Shown: piece by piece, positions 23,636-32,025 of the stretch | Position numbering within the stretch: position 1 is the first letter of the stretch | How the letters are laid out: every line of letters begins with the position of its first letter | Assembly: GCA_035276085.1 (NCBI GenBank) | Contig: DATELY010000087.1 | Span: 1-43,981 of the forward strand | Source: DATELY01 sp035276085 | GTDB lineage: Bacteria > Pseudomonadota > Gammaproteobacteria > Steroidobacterales > Steroidobacteraceae | Direction of reading: 5' to 3' | Length of the DNA stretch: 43,981 bases | Notes under the pieces: generated by a model | Told to the model about the DNA's origin: nothing | Seen by the model: the letters and a program-made list of their open reading frames with translations, nothing else | Database searches by the model: none | Translations under genes and position numbers: made by a program

Positions 23636-24804
23636 GTTGGCTCCTTCATTGATTTGCCATCGTTGATTCGAATCTTGCGCGCCGCTTGTTGCAGTAGCTC
23701 GAGCCGCGGCGAATGACCGCGCTGCAGCTGCTCGATCACCGCACGCGCGCACAACGCACCGATGACGTTGCCGGTGCCGTTGTAACCGCCAATGACCCAC
23801 AGGTTGGGACGCAGCTCGGTAACCACGGGAATGCCATGCGGCGTATAGCCGACCGAAGCCGCCCATCGATGCGTGATGCGGGCATGCACGCGTAAGCGCT
23901 CGCGCAATGATACTTCCAGTGCTCGCTGGATGCGCGCACTCGTTTCCGCCGACGCAGTCCATTCTGCTTGCTCTGCCCGATCGCGGGCGCCGCCGAGCAC
24001 GACGCGTCCATCAGGCCACTGTTGCCAATAGTCATAGCCCCAGCGCGCATACACGGGGCGCGTCAACGCAATCTCACTCGTGGGTTCGGTCGCCAGCATC
24101 TGCAAGCGTGCTGTGCGCACGTTGCCCAGCAACTCTGGAAACATCAGGTCCAACCGTCCGTCCACGGCGACGAGCACAGTGTCGCAGTGAATGACGGCAC
24201 TCGGGGTGATCACCTGACCTGGCTCGCATTCGATCGCGCGGGTGCGCTCGAACAAGCGTGTGCCAGCGGCAACGATTTCGCTCGCCAGGGATCGTGCACG
24301 AACCAGTGGATTGAACACGCCGTCGGTCGGAATCAACAGCCCGCGACCTTCGGGCCCATCGTAAGGTTCGACTGCGAACCCATCTGCGCGCAACGCGTGC
24401 TGTTGTGCTTCGCAGTCGCGTCGCTCTTCCTCGGAGTCCGCAATGCGCAGTGAGCCCGTGATGCGAACGTGTGCGGGGGCCTGAGCACGCAGTGTCGCCA
24501 GCTCGACCAGCGTCTCGCGATACAGCGCAGCCGCAAGCTCACGACCGATCGTGGCGACCACCTGATGATGGAAGCGCGCCAGCCCGGCGAGGAGGAAGCC
24601 GCCATTGCGACCGGCGGCGCCCGCAGCCACCTCTCCGGCATCGATCCCGACGACACGCATCCCCGCCTGTTGCGCCGCTTGCACCGCCGTGAGGCCGGAG
24701 CCTCCGAGCCCGACAACGCACAGGTCGCAATGAATGTCTTCGTCGAGCGCTGCCAAGCCCGGCCAATGACCCTCGTCCCAGGAACACGCGCGGGATGCCG
24801 TCAT
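23632..24804 (-). CDS. FAD-dependent amine/amino-acid oxidase (DAO family)
   Basis: A 390-residue flavoenzyme. The dinucleotide-binding motif VVGLGGSGLTAVQAAQQAG is near residue 31, followed by the family's GAAGRNGGFLLAG. A C-terminal segment, VGYTPHGIPVVTELRPNLWVIGGYNGTGN, closes the FAD site. Close groups include gamma-glutamylputrescine oxidase and glycine/D-amino-acid oxidases, which make H2O2. The substrate is not decided by sequence. It is directly upstream of, and overlapping, the peroxiredoxin. A GntR/FCD regulator gene lies just upstream on the same strand. Confidence 0.87.
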   Translation of the reverse strand: MTASRACSWDEGHWPGLAALDEDIHCDLCVVGLGGSGLTAVQAAQQAGMRVVGIDAGEVAAGAAGRNGGFLLAGLARFHHQVVATIGRELAAALYRETLVELATLRAQAPAHVRITGSLRIADSEEERRDCEAQQHALRADGFAVEPYDGPEGRGLLIPTDGVFNPLVRARSLASEIVAAGTRLFERTRAIECEPGQVITPSAVIHCDTVLVAVDGRLDLMFPELLGNVRTARLQMLATEPTSEIALTRPVYARWGYDYWQQWPDGRVVLGGARDRAEQAEWTASAETSARIQRALEVSLRERLRVHARITHRWAASVGYTPHGIPVVTELRPNLWVIGGYNGTGNVIGALCARAVIEQLQRGHSPRLELLQQAARKIRINDGKSMKEPT

Positions 24805-24847
24805 GGGCAGATACTGCTGGCTAGCTGGCTAGCCGACCAGCCGACCG

Positions 24848-25483
24848 CTACATCAGCCTCAATGCACCGCGTGCGCCGAGGATGTGCGAGCGCATCAGCG
24901 ATGCACTCCAGTCCGGATCGTGAGCCTCCAAGGCACGCACGATTTCCAGATGATGCGAAGCACTACGAATGAGGTCTTCGTCCTGATAGCTCTCGAACGT
25001 GCGCATCATGGTCGGCGCTTCGATCAATGCCGACAACGCGTTCACGAGACGCGGACTGCCTGCGATCTCCTGGATGCGCAGATGAAAGTGGCTGTTCAGA
25101 TTGCCGATGCGCTCCAGATAACCTTCGCGGCGACTGAGTGTCTCGTGGTACTGATCTTCAGCCAGCTGGCGCAGCTCTTCGATGCCCGCGGATGAGATCC
25201 GATGTGCAGCGCGCGCCACACCATAGGATTCGAGCAATGCACGGAGCTCGAACACGTCCTCGCGATCTTCCATGGTCCACTCCGTAACGATGGCCCCTTG
25301 ATGAGGGATGAACTCCAGTAGTCCTTCTGCGTGCAAGCGCCGCAGCGCTTCACGCACTGGCGTGCGACTCACGCCGGCATCTGCGGCGACCTGCTGCTCC
25401 GTAATCCGTGATGCTGCGGGATAAATGCCACGCACGATGCGGTCCCGAACGGTCTGATAAGCCTTGTCCACAGCCTTGGCCAT
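24848..25483 (-). CDS. GntR-family (FCD domain) transcription regulator
   Basis: A 211-residue DNA-binding regulator. The N-terminal winged helix (AYQTVRDRIVRGIYPAASRITEQQVAADAGVSRTPVREALRRLHAEGLL) and the C-terminal FCD helical domain with metal-ligand positions (FELRALLES, LNSHFHLRIQEIAGSPRL, HHLEIVRALEAHD) are both clear. Such proteins sense small organic acids or amino acids. ATG 25483 is chosen because the upstream 54 codons are unrelated. The downstream FAD oxidase and peroxiredoxin are its likely targets, along with itself; this is inferred from position. Confidence 0.9.
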   Translation of the reverse strand: MAKAVDKAYQTVRDRIVRGIYPAASRITEQQVAADAGVSRTPVREALRRLHAEGLLEFIPHQGAIVTEWTMEDREDVFELRALLESYGVARAAHRISSAGIEELRQLAEDQYHETLSRREGYLERIGNLNSHFHLRIQEIAGSPRLVNALSALIEAPTMMRTFESYQDEDLIRSASHHLEIVRALEAHDPDWSASLMRSHILGARGALRLM

Positions 25484-25525
25484 GACGGTGCCTATATATG
25501 ACGGTTTTTTTACCCGATGATGAAG

Positions 25526-25532
25526 TGTATAC
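25526..25532. promoter_or_regulatory. Candidate GntR operator (TGTATAC)
   Basis: A TGTATACGC motif lies 43 bp upstream of the gntR start, in the 168-bp gap to the EamA gene. Several GntR/FCD regulators use TGTATACA-like palindromes. The 9-mer also occurs at 14056-14064, in the divergent region between the histidine kinase and the small membrane protein. The evidence is weak: it is one short motif. Confidence 0.3.
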
Positions 25533-25651
25533 GCCGCAACGCCGCAGGAATGAACCGCGAGTTTTACCGACGGCCGCGCGGCCTGCGATGGGAAAGCACC
25601 GCAGCGCCCGATGCGCCGTGCACGTGCGATCGTGCTATGCACCAAGACTCC

Positions 25652-26557
25652 TCAGGTGCCGGTATCCACCAACCGTCGCTCGCGCCGGATCACGATGAAC
25701 ACGCCGATCAACGTGACGGCGCCACCGACGAACATGCGCCCGGTGAGGTGATCGTTCAGCACCGTGACGCCGAACAGGACGCCGAAGAGCGGCGACAGCA
25801 GCGTCAGCGGCGCAACGCTCGTCACGGGGTAGCGGCTGATCAGGTAGTACCACCCGGTGTGAGCAATGAGACTGGAGCCGAACACCGTAAACAGCAGTGC
25901 GAGCCACGCGTTCGTTCCTGCATGGGTCACTGCGCTCCACTGCCCTCGTTCTATCGCCAGACTGGTCACCAACAACATCGGCCAGCTCAGGGTGGCTACC
26001 CATGCCTGCACCTGAATCGCCGAAATGTTGTACAGGCGCTTGATATAGATGAGCCCGAGCGAGCCGACGAAGGTCGATGCCACGACCAGCGCCAAGCCAG
26101 GCCAGTAACTGAACACGCGAGGGTCGAAACCGATGATCGCGACACCCAGGAACGCCAACGCAATGCCGACCCGCCGCTTCCAACGAATGGTTTCGCCCAG
26201 CAACCAAACCGACAGCAGTGTGGAGAAGGGCACGCCCAGCTGAGTTGCAATCGCGACCGTCGATGCGTCGGCCGTGATGCGCAATCCGCAGAACAACAAG
26301 GCGAAGGCGATTCCGCCGGTGTAGAGCGCCGCGCGCGTGATGTTCGCCATCTGCCCGCTGTGCCAGCGTAGAAATGGCAGAAGACAGACACTCACCATGC
26401 CAAAGCGCAGCACGGTGAAGAACACCGGTGGGAAGTTCTGCACGCCGACCTTGCCGGCAATCAGGTTGAGGCCCCAGATCAGATTGATGAGGAGGAGCAA
26501 CGAAAGATCCCGTGGCACCAGCTGACCGGCGCCTGCTGCCGCTGACTGAGCACTCAT
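25652..26557 (-). CDS. EamA/DMT-superfamily transporter
   Basis: An inner-membrane protein of 301 residues with ten predicted hydrophobic helices in two EamA repeats. Repeat 1 starts LSLLLLINLIWGLNLIAGKVGV and includes the loop WLLGETIRWKRRVGIALAFLGV. Repeat 2 includes SVAPLTLLSPLFGVLFGVTVLNDHLTGRMFVGGAVTLIGVF. Members usually export amino acids or other metabolites. It starts 6 bp after the M17 aminopeptidase stop, so it is translationally coupled to it, which suggests export of amino acids released by peptide breakdown (inference). Confidence 0.9.
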   Translation of the reverse strand: MSAQSAAAGAGQLVPRDLSLLLLINLIWGLNLIAGKVGVQNFPPVFFTVLRFGMVSVCLLPFLRWHSGQMANITRAALYTGGIAFALLFCGLRITADASTVAIATQLGVPFSTLLSVWLLGETIRWKRRVGIALAFLGVAIIGFDPRVFSYWPGLALVVASTFVGSLGLIYIKRLYNISAIQVQAWVATLSWPMLLVTSLAIERGQWSAVTHAGTNAWLALLFTVFGSSLIAHTGWYYLISRYPVTSVAPLTLLSPLFGVLFGVTVLNDHLTGRMFVGGAVTLIGVFIVIRRERRLVDTGT

Positions 26558-26563
26558 TGCTGG

Positions 26564-28042
26564 TCAGTACTTCGGGTAGCGACGCTTCAGTAGCGCGTAC
26601 AGGGCCCGCACGCATTGGGCTTCGGCACCGACCGGACGCCCGGGACGGTCCTTGCTGTTCCATGCATAGAGATCGAGGTGCATCCAGGCTTTGCTCTCGT
26701 GGACGAAGCGCCGCAGAAACAGCCCACCGATGATCGCGCCCGAGAAGCCGCTGGTGGAGACGTTGTTCACATCTGCAATCTTGCTCGCGAGCTCGTCGTC
26801 ATAGCCGGCCCAGAGTGGCATGTGCCACATCGGATCCGCCTCTCGCACGCCAGCGGCCAGCACCTCTTGCGCCAGCGCATCGTCGGGTGTGAACAGCGCC
26901 GGCAATTCCGGTCCGAGCGCCACTCGTGCGGCGCCCGTCAGCGTGGCCATATCGATCAACAGCTCCGGACGATCCGCATCCGCGAGCGTCAACGCATCGG
27001 CCAGCACGAGCCTGCCTTCCGCATCGGTGTTGCCGACTTCGACAGTCAGGCCTTTGCGCGTCTTCAGCACGTCACCCGGGCGATACGCGTTGCTCGAGAT
27101 GGCGTTCTCGACGGCCGGGATCACGACACGCAAGCGCACGGGCAGCTCTGCGTCCATGATCGTTTGCGCGAGGGCGAGTGCGCAGGCGGCGCCACCCATA
27201 TCCTTCTTCATGAGCAGCATCGACTGTGGCGGCTTGATATCGAGCCCGCCCGAATCGAAGCAGACGCCCTTCCCCACCACGGACACGCGGGGATGCGACG
27301 GGTTGCCCCACGTGAAGTCGATGAGGCGCGGCGCAATCGCACTCGCACGCCCCACCGCATGAACCGCCGGGAAGCCTTGCGAGAGCAGCTCATCGCCTAC
27401 ATGGATGCGCACCTCTGCACCATGGCGGTGGGCGATTTCGGAGGCCGCCTCCGCCAGATCAGCCGGTGTCAGATCGCCGGCAGGTGTATTGATGAGATCG
27501 CGCGCTCGCGTGAGCGCGGCGTGCAGTCGTTCGACCTCCTTCACATCGACGCCGGCCGGCACCTGCACTGCGATGTTACGGGGCGTGCCGCGACGATAAC
27601 GCTCGAAGCGATACTGACCGTATGCCCAGCCCAGACAGAACTGGGTTGCTGCCGCCTCTGTCAGTTTGGTGTCGAGGTAGTAACTGCCATCAGCGATGCG
27701 GTCCGCGAGGCCCGCGCAATGCCATAGCGTAATGGGACCATTCGAGCGCTTGCCGACGCCCAACACGACGGCTCGCACAGCGCCGCTGCTGGAAGGCACC
27801 CAGGCGAGCTTCTGCCGTTCTGCCTTGAAACCGGTGGCGTTGAGCCAGGTGCGTGCGCCGTGATCCTGAGCCGCGAGCCATGTGCCGAAGTCCTCTTCGT
27901 GCACGAGGTGAAGCGGCAATGCATCCGGACGCTCTTCAGTGAAAAACATGAATATCGTGCTCGCCTGCGCGCTCGTCCGTTTCCATGCCGCGAGGATATC
28001 AGGCGCACCTTGCGTGACCATCGTGGGATGCGAGCCGGACAT
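26564..28042 (-). CDS. M17 leucyl aminopeptidase family protein
   Basis: A cytosolic dimetal aminopeptidase of 492 residues, closer to the PepB-like short-N-domain group. Active-site blocks: GKGVCFDSGGLDIKP and MKKDMGGAA (metal and catalytic Lys), NTDAEGRLVLADAL (metal Asp/Glu and catalytic Arg). The C-terminal helix region NNVSTSGFSGAIIGGLFLRRFV is also typical. It removes N-terminal residues from peptides. Start ATG 28042 is used; a second ATG seven codons later is possible. It is divergent from ilvC and followed by the EamA transporter. Confidence 0.92.
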   Translation of the reverse strand: MSGSHPTMVTQGAPDILAAWKRTSAQASTIFMFFTEERPDALPLHLVHEEDFGTWLAAQDHGARTWLNATGFKAERQKLAWVPSSSGAVRAVVLGVGKRSNGPITLWHCAGLADRIADGSYYLDTKLTEAAATQFCLGWAYGQYRFERYRRGTPRNIAVQVPAGVDVKEVERLHAALTRARDLINTPAGDLTPADLAEAASEIAHRHGAEVRIHVGDELLSQGFPAVHAVGRASAIAPRLIDFTWGNPSHPRVSVVGKGVCFDSGGLDIKPPQSMLLMKKDMGGAACALALAQTIMDAELPVRLRVVIPAVENAISSNAYRPGDVLKTRKGLTVEVGNTDAEGRLVLADALTLADADRPELLIDMATLTGAARVALGPELPALFTPDDALAQEVLAAGVREADPMWHMPLWAGYDDELASKIADVNNVSTSGFSGAIIGGLFLRRFVHESKAWMHLDLYAWNSKDRPGRPVGAEAQCVRALYALLKRRYPKY

Positions 28043-28084
28043 GGAACGGCTGCAGTGAAAGCACCACGTGGGCGTGGGTCGGGG

Positions 28085-28114
28085 TTGACAAAACGAGCGA
28101 CCCTATGGTGCTAT
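28085..28114 (+). promoter_or_regulatory. Promoter of the ilv-leu operon
   Basis: A consensus -35 TTGACA (28085-28090) is followed by 18 bp and TGCTAT (28109-28114) as -10. Transcription would start near 28121, about 30 nt ahead of the leader peptide. The -10 is imperfect, but the location fits the attenuator that follows. Confidence 0.6.
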
Positions 28115-28152
28115 CCGCATGATTTTTTAGCCGTATCCTACTTCGTCGCGTC

Positions 28153-28251
28153 ATGTCCATTCGCATCGTTTGCGCCATCGATTTCGGTGAAGTACTGCGC
28201 CTGCTGGTCGTAGGGCCCTGTGTAACTGTAAGGGGCGGGATGCGGTTCTGA
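28153..28251 (+). CDS. ilv-leu operon leader peptide (attenuator)
   Basis: A 32-codon frame, ATG to TGA, with 12 of 32 residues Ile, Val or Leu: Ile at 3, 5 and 9; Val at 6, 14, 19, 20, 24 and 26; Leu at 15, 17 and 18. The densest run is EVLRLLVVGPCVTV. This is what is expected of a ribosome-stalling leader that senses charged branched-chain tRNAs. It lies between a promoter and an intrinsic terminator ahead of ilvC. No strong ribosome site is visible, which lowers confidence a little. Confidence 0.7.
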   Translation: MSIRIVCAIDFGEVLRLLVVGPCVTVRGGMRF

Positions 28252-28284
28252 TTCGACAAGGTCGGATAGGGATAGACGAATACA

Positions 28285-28327
28285 GAACCCCGCACCGGCA
28301 GGCCCGAGGCGGGGTTCTTCGTTTTAG
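28285..28327 (+). terminator. Attenuator terminator ahead of ilvC
   Basis: Stem GAACCCCGC (28285-28293) pairs with GCGGGGTTC (28309-28317) around a 15-nt loop and is followed by the T-rich TTCGTTTTA. The structure lies 34 bp after the leader-peptide stop and about 80 bp ahead of the ilvC start. Read-through would depend on ribosome stalling in the leader. Confidence 0.8.
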
Positions 28328-28407
28328 ATCTCGATTCACCTAGGTCATCTCATTTCACAAACGACGGCAGACATCGGCCATTTACATTCGATTGGCGGGA
28401 GCTACTC

Positions 28408-29403
28408 ATGCAGATCTATTCGCAGAAGGACGTCGACAAGAAAGCGCTCAGAGGCAAGCGCATCGCGATCTTGGGCTATGGAAGCCAGGGTCGCGCCCAC
28501 GCATTGAACCTGAAGGACAGTGGCTTCGACGTCGTCGTCGGCGTGCGCAAGAGTGGCGACAGCTGGGCGAAGGCGAAGAAGGATGGCCTGCAGGTTGCCG
28601 AGCCGGCAGAGGCCGTCAAGGGCGCAAAGCTGGTTGCGATCCTGACACCGGATCTCACGCAGAAGCAGCTTTATAAAGACGTCGTCCGGAATATCGAAAA
28701 GGGCGCCACGCTCCTGTTCGCCCACGGCTTCAACATCCATTTCAAGCAGATCAAGCCGCGCAAGGATCTGGATGTCGTGCTGATCGCCCCGAAGGGTCCT
28801 GGTGACCTGGTGCGGCGTCAGTATCAGCAAGGCCGCGGTGTTCCTTGCCTCCTCGCCGTGTATCAGAACGCGGCCAAGCAGGCGAAGGCGAATGCTCTCG
28901 CCTATGCAGATGGCATCGGCGGTACGCGCGGCGGCGTGTTGACCACGACGTTCGCAGAAGAGACCGAGACGGATCTGTTCGGCGAGCAGGCCGTGCTGTG
29001 CGGCGGCGCGACCGAGCTCGTCGTCAAAGGCTTCGAGACTTTGGTCGAAGCCGGCTATCAGCCCGAAGTCGCTTACTACGAGTGCCTGCACGAGCTGAAG
29101 CTCATCGTCGATCTGTTGCACGAAGGCGGACTCGCGAAGATGCATCGGTTCATCAGCGAAACCGCCAAGTACGGCGATCTCACCCGCGGTCCGCGCGTGG
29201 TCAACGCCGGCACGAAGCGTGAGATGCGCAAGATCCTGAAGGAAATCCAGCAAGGCAAGTTCGCGCGTCAGTGGATCAGCGAAAACAAGCGCGGTCGTAA
29301 GAAGTATCAGCAGTTGCTGAACAAGGACCTCAAGCACAAGATCGAGAAGGTCGGCGTCAAGCTGCGTGAGCGCATGCCTTGGCTGGAGGACGCCCGCGCC
29401 TGA
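28408..29403 (+). CDS. ilvC: Ketol-acid reductoisomerase (class I)
   Basis: Second common step of Val/Ile synthesis: converts acetolactate or acetohydroxybutyrate to the dihydroxy acid, using Mg2+ and NADPH. At 331 residues it is the short class I form. The Rossmann motif GYGSQGRAHALNLKDSG is near the N-terminus. The metal-binding helices read TTFAEETETDLFGEQAVLCGG and AYYECLHELKLIVDLLHEGG. It is the first structural gene of the operon, with a GGGAG site. No acetolactate synthase gene (ilvBN or ilvGM) accompanies it in this window. Confidence 0.97.
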   Translation: MQIYSQKDVDKKALRGKRIAILGYGSQGRAHALNLKDSGFDVVVGVRKSGDSWAKAKKDGLQVAEPAEAVKGAKLVAILTPDLTQKQLYKDVVRNIEKGATLLFAHGFNIHFKQIKPRKDLDVVLIAPKGPGDLVRRQYQQGRGVPCLLAVYQNAAKQAKANALAYADGIGGTRGGVLTTTFAEETETDLFGEQAVLCGGATELVVKGFETLVEAGYQPEVAYYECLHELKLIVDLLHEGGLAKMHRFISETAKYGDLTRGPRVVNAGTKREMRKILKEIQQGKFARQWISENKRGRKKYQQLLNKDLKHKIEKVGVKLRERMPWLEDARA

Positions 29404-29415
29404 GCTGGAGGCCCT

Positions 29416-31005
29416 ATGCCCGCCCGAGATCCCGACCGAGTTCTGATCTTCGACACGACGCTGCGCGACGGCGAGCAATCGCCTGGCTGCAGCATGAGCC
29501 AACCCGAGAAGTTGCGGGTTGCGCGTGCGCTGACAGAGCTGGGTGTGGACATCATCGAAGCGGGCTTTCCGGCCGCATCGCGGGGCGACTGGGAGTCCGT
29601 CAACGCCATCGCGCGCGAAATGCAAGGCCCGATCATCGCGGGCCTGGCACGGTGCCATCGTGAAGACATCGAGAAGGCCTGGCAGGCGGTCGCTCCCGCC
29701 GCCAGGCCGCGTCTGCACGTCTTCCTCGCCACGAGCGCGATTCATCGCGAATACAAGCTCAACATGGCAAAGGAAGAAATCATCCGCACGGCCGTCGAGG
29801 GCGTGAAGTTCGCCCGCAGCTTGTGCGCGGACGTCGAGTTCTCTCCGGAAGATGCGTCTCGCACCGAGCTGGAGTTCCTCGGCGAAGTCGTGAGCGCGGT
29901 CGTCGCAGCGGGCGCGACGACAGTGAACATCCCCGACACGGTGGGTTACACCGTTCCGGAAGAATTCCACGAAGTCTTCGCTTATCTGAAACGCAATGTG
30001 CCGGGCATCGAGAATGTGGTGCTCTCGGTGCACTGCCACGACGACCTCGGCATGGCGGTCGCGAACAGCCTTGCTGCAGTTCGCGCAGGTGCACGCCAGA
30101 TCGAGTGCACCGTGAACGGTATCGGCGAGCGCGCCGGCAACTGCTCGCTCGAAGAGATCGTGATGGCGCTGAAGACGCGCGAGAGCTTCTTCAAGCTGCA
30201 CACCGGCGTACAGACTCAGCGTCTGTATCCCACCAGCCGCCTCGTGTCCCAGATCACCGGTATGCCCATACCGCGCAACAAGGCGGTCATCGGCGAGAAT
30301 GCGTTCGCGCACGAATCGGGCATTCATCAACACGGCATGCTGCGCCACCACTCCACGTACGAGATCATGCGGCCGCAAGATGTGGGTCTGTCGCGTACGA
30401 ACCTCGTGCTTGGCAAACACAGCGGCCGTCATGCCTTTCGCGAACGCGTGAAGGAGCTGGGGTTCCAAGTCGACGATGCTGAGCTGAACACGCTGTTCGA
30501 AGAGTTCAAGGCACTCGCCGACAAGAAGAAGGAGCTCTTCGATGGCGATATCGAGGCGCTCGTCATGCGCGCTGGCACTGAAGCCGCAGGGCCGTGGTTC
30601 CTGGAAGGACTGAACGTCGCAACCGACAGCGTTTCCGGTGCCGCAACCGTGGACATGAAGCTCTCGCATGCCGACGGTCGCAAGATCGACCAGCACATGA
30701 GCGCAGACGGTCCGGTCGACGCCATCGTCAAGGCCATCGACCACGCAACCGGTACCCACGTGCAGCTGCGAAAGTTCGAAGTGCACGGCGTAACGGTGGG
30801 CGAAGATGCGCAAGGCGAGGCGTTGCTCACGGTCGAACACAACGGCCGCAGCTATCGCGGCGTCGGTGTCAGCACGAACATTCTCGAGTCGGCCGCACGC
30901 GCCTACCTCGAAGTCATCAACCGAATTGAAGCGACGCGGGCGACGGCTGAGCGCAACGGCAACGACCGGCGTTCAGTGGCCGCTTCCGTCATCTCAGCGA
31001 TCTGA
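29416..31005 (+). CDS. leuA: 2-isopropylmalate synthase
   Basis: First committed step of leucine synthesis: condenses acetyl-CoA with 2-oxoisovalerate. 529 residues. The catalytic TIM barrel begins IFDTTLRDGEQSPGCSMS. The metal HxH is in SVHCHDDLGMA, and NGIGERAGNCSLEE is conserved. The linker carries GENAFAHESGIHQHGML. The C-terminal regulatory (LeuA dimer) domain, about 395-510, should bind leucine for feedback control. It lies 12 bp after ilvC with a GGAGG site, clearly in the same operon. Confidence 0.97.
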   Translation: MPARDPDRVLIFDTTLRDGEQSPGCSMSQPEKLRVARALTELGVDIIEAGFPAASRGDWESVNAIAREMQGPIIAGLARCHREDIEKAWQAVAPAARPRLHVFLATSAIHREYKLNMAKEEIIRTAVEGVKFARSLCADVEFSPEDASRTELEFLGEVVSAVVAAGATTVNIPDTVGYTVPEEFHEVFAYLKRNVPGIENVVLSVHCHDDLGMAVANSLAAVRAGARQIECTVNGIGERAGNCSLEEIVMALKTRESFFKLHTGVQTQRLYPTSRLVSQITGMPIPRNKAVIGENAFAHESGIHQHGMLRHHSTYEIMRPQDVGLSRTNLVLGKHSGRHAFRERVKELGFQVDDAELNTLFEEFKALADKKKELFDGDIEALVMRAGTEAAGPWFLEGLNVATDSVSGAATVDMKLSHADGRKIDQHMSADGPVDAIVKAIDHATGTHVQLRKFEVHGVTVGEDAQGEALLTVEHNGRSYRGVGVSTNILESAARAYLEVINRIEATRATAERNGNDRRSVAASVISAI

Positions 31006-31062
31006 AGGCCACGCGATTCAGCTCAAGGCTCGACAGAGCCTCGATATCCGCAGGAGTCAAGC

Positions 31063-32022
31063 ATGCCCATCACCACGGCGAACTACATCTGGCAAAACGG
31101 CAAGTTGGTGCCCTGGGACAAGGCGACCGTACACGTGCTGGCTCACGCGTTGCATTACGGCTCGACCGTATTCGAGGGTGTGCGCGCGTACGCAACGCAG
31201 CGCGGCCCCGTGATCTTCCGGCTGCGCGAGCACACGCGCCGACTGTTCGACTCGGCGAAAATCTATCGCATCGAGATTCCGTACAGTGCCGATGACATCA
31301 ATGCCGCGTGCAAAGAGGTCGTCACAGCGAATGGGCTCGTGCGGGGTGCATATCTGCGCCCGTTCGCCTTTCGCGGCTACGGCGAGATCGGCGTTGCACC
31401 GAAGATCGCACCGCCCGTGGAAACCGTCGTGGCGGGCTTCGAGTGGGGCGCGTATCTCGGCGCCGAAGGACTCGAGAACGGGATCGACGTTTGCGTCTCT
31501 TCCTGGCAGCGCCTCGCGCCGAACACGATCCCCGCACTGGGCAAGGCGGCCGGCAATTACCTCTCGAGCCAGCTCATCAGCATGGAAGCCAAGCGTCTCG
31601 GCTTTGCCGAAGGCATCGGACTCGGTGTCGATGGCAGTGTCAGCGAAGGCGCAGGCGAAAATCTGTTCTTGATCCGCGATGGCATCATCTATACCCCGGG
31701 CCTGTCGAGCTCGATCCTGCAAGGCATCACTCGCGACACAGTCATCACCCTCGCCCGTGCGCATGGATTCGAGGTGCGCGAGCAAGCCATTCCACGCGAA
31801 ATGCTCTACCTAGCCGATGAGATATTCCTGACGGGCACGGCTGCCGAGGTCACCCCCGTGCGCTCCGTGGATCGAATCACGGTCGGCGCCGGCCGCCGGG
31901 GTCCCATCACCGAGGCTTTGCAGACGGCCTTCTTCGGCCTGTTCAATGGCAAGACTGCGGACAAATGGGGCTGGTTGGAACATTGCGACACCGCGAAGCC
32001 GGGCGTCGCGAATGCGGGTTGA
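31063..32022 (+). CDS. ilvE: Branched-chain amino acid aminotransferase
   Basis: A fold-type IV PLP enzyme of 319 residues that makes Leu, Ile and Val from their 2-oxo acids with glutamate. It has HYGSTVFEGVRAY, the PLP lysine in LGKAAGNYLSSQL, EGAGENLFLIRDG, and TGTAAEVTPVRSVDR at the cofactor phosphate site. It lies inside the leu operon, 57 bp after leuA with an AGGAG site and directly ahead of leuC, so the last step for all three amino acids is co-expressed with leucine synthesis. Confidence 0.95.
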   Translation: MPITTANYIWQNGKLVPWDKATVHVLAHALHYGSTVFEGVRAYATQRGPVIFRLREHTRRLFDSAKIYRIEIPYSADDINAACKEVVTANGLVRGAYLRPFAFRGYGEIGVAPKIAPPVETVVAGFEWGAYLGAEGLENGIDVCVSSWQRLAPNTIPALGKAAGNYLSSQLISMEAKRLGFAEGIGLGVDGSVSEGAGENLFLIRDGIIYTPGLSSSILQGITRDTVITLARAHGFEVREQAIPREMLYLADEIFLTGTAAEVTPVRSVDRITVGAGRRGPITEALQTAFFGLFNGKTADKWGWLEHCDTAKPGVANAG

Positions 32023-32025
32023 TCC

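Noticed and set aside
28402..30840. 812-codon open frame antisense to ilvC and leuA
   Set aside because: It is the mirror of strongly conserved genes, has no domain-like sequence, and such long antisense frames are common in GC-rich DNA.
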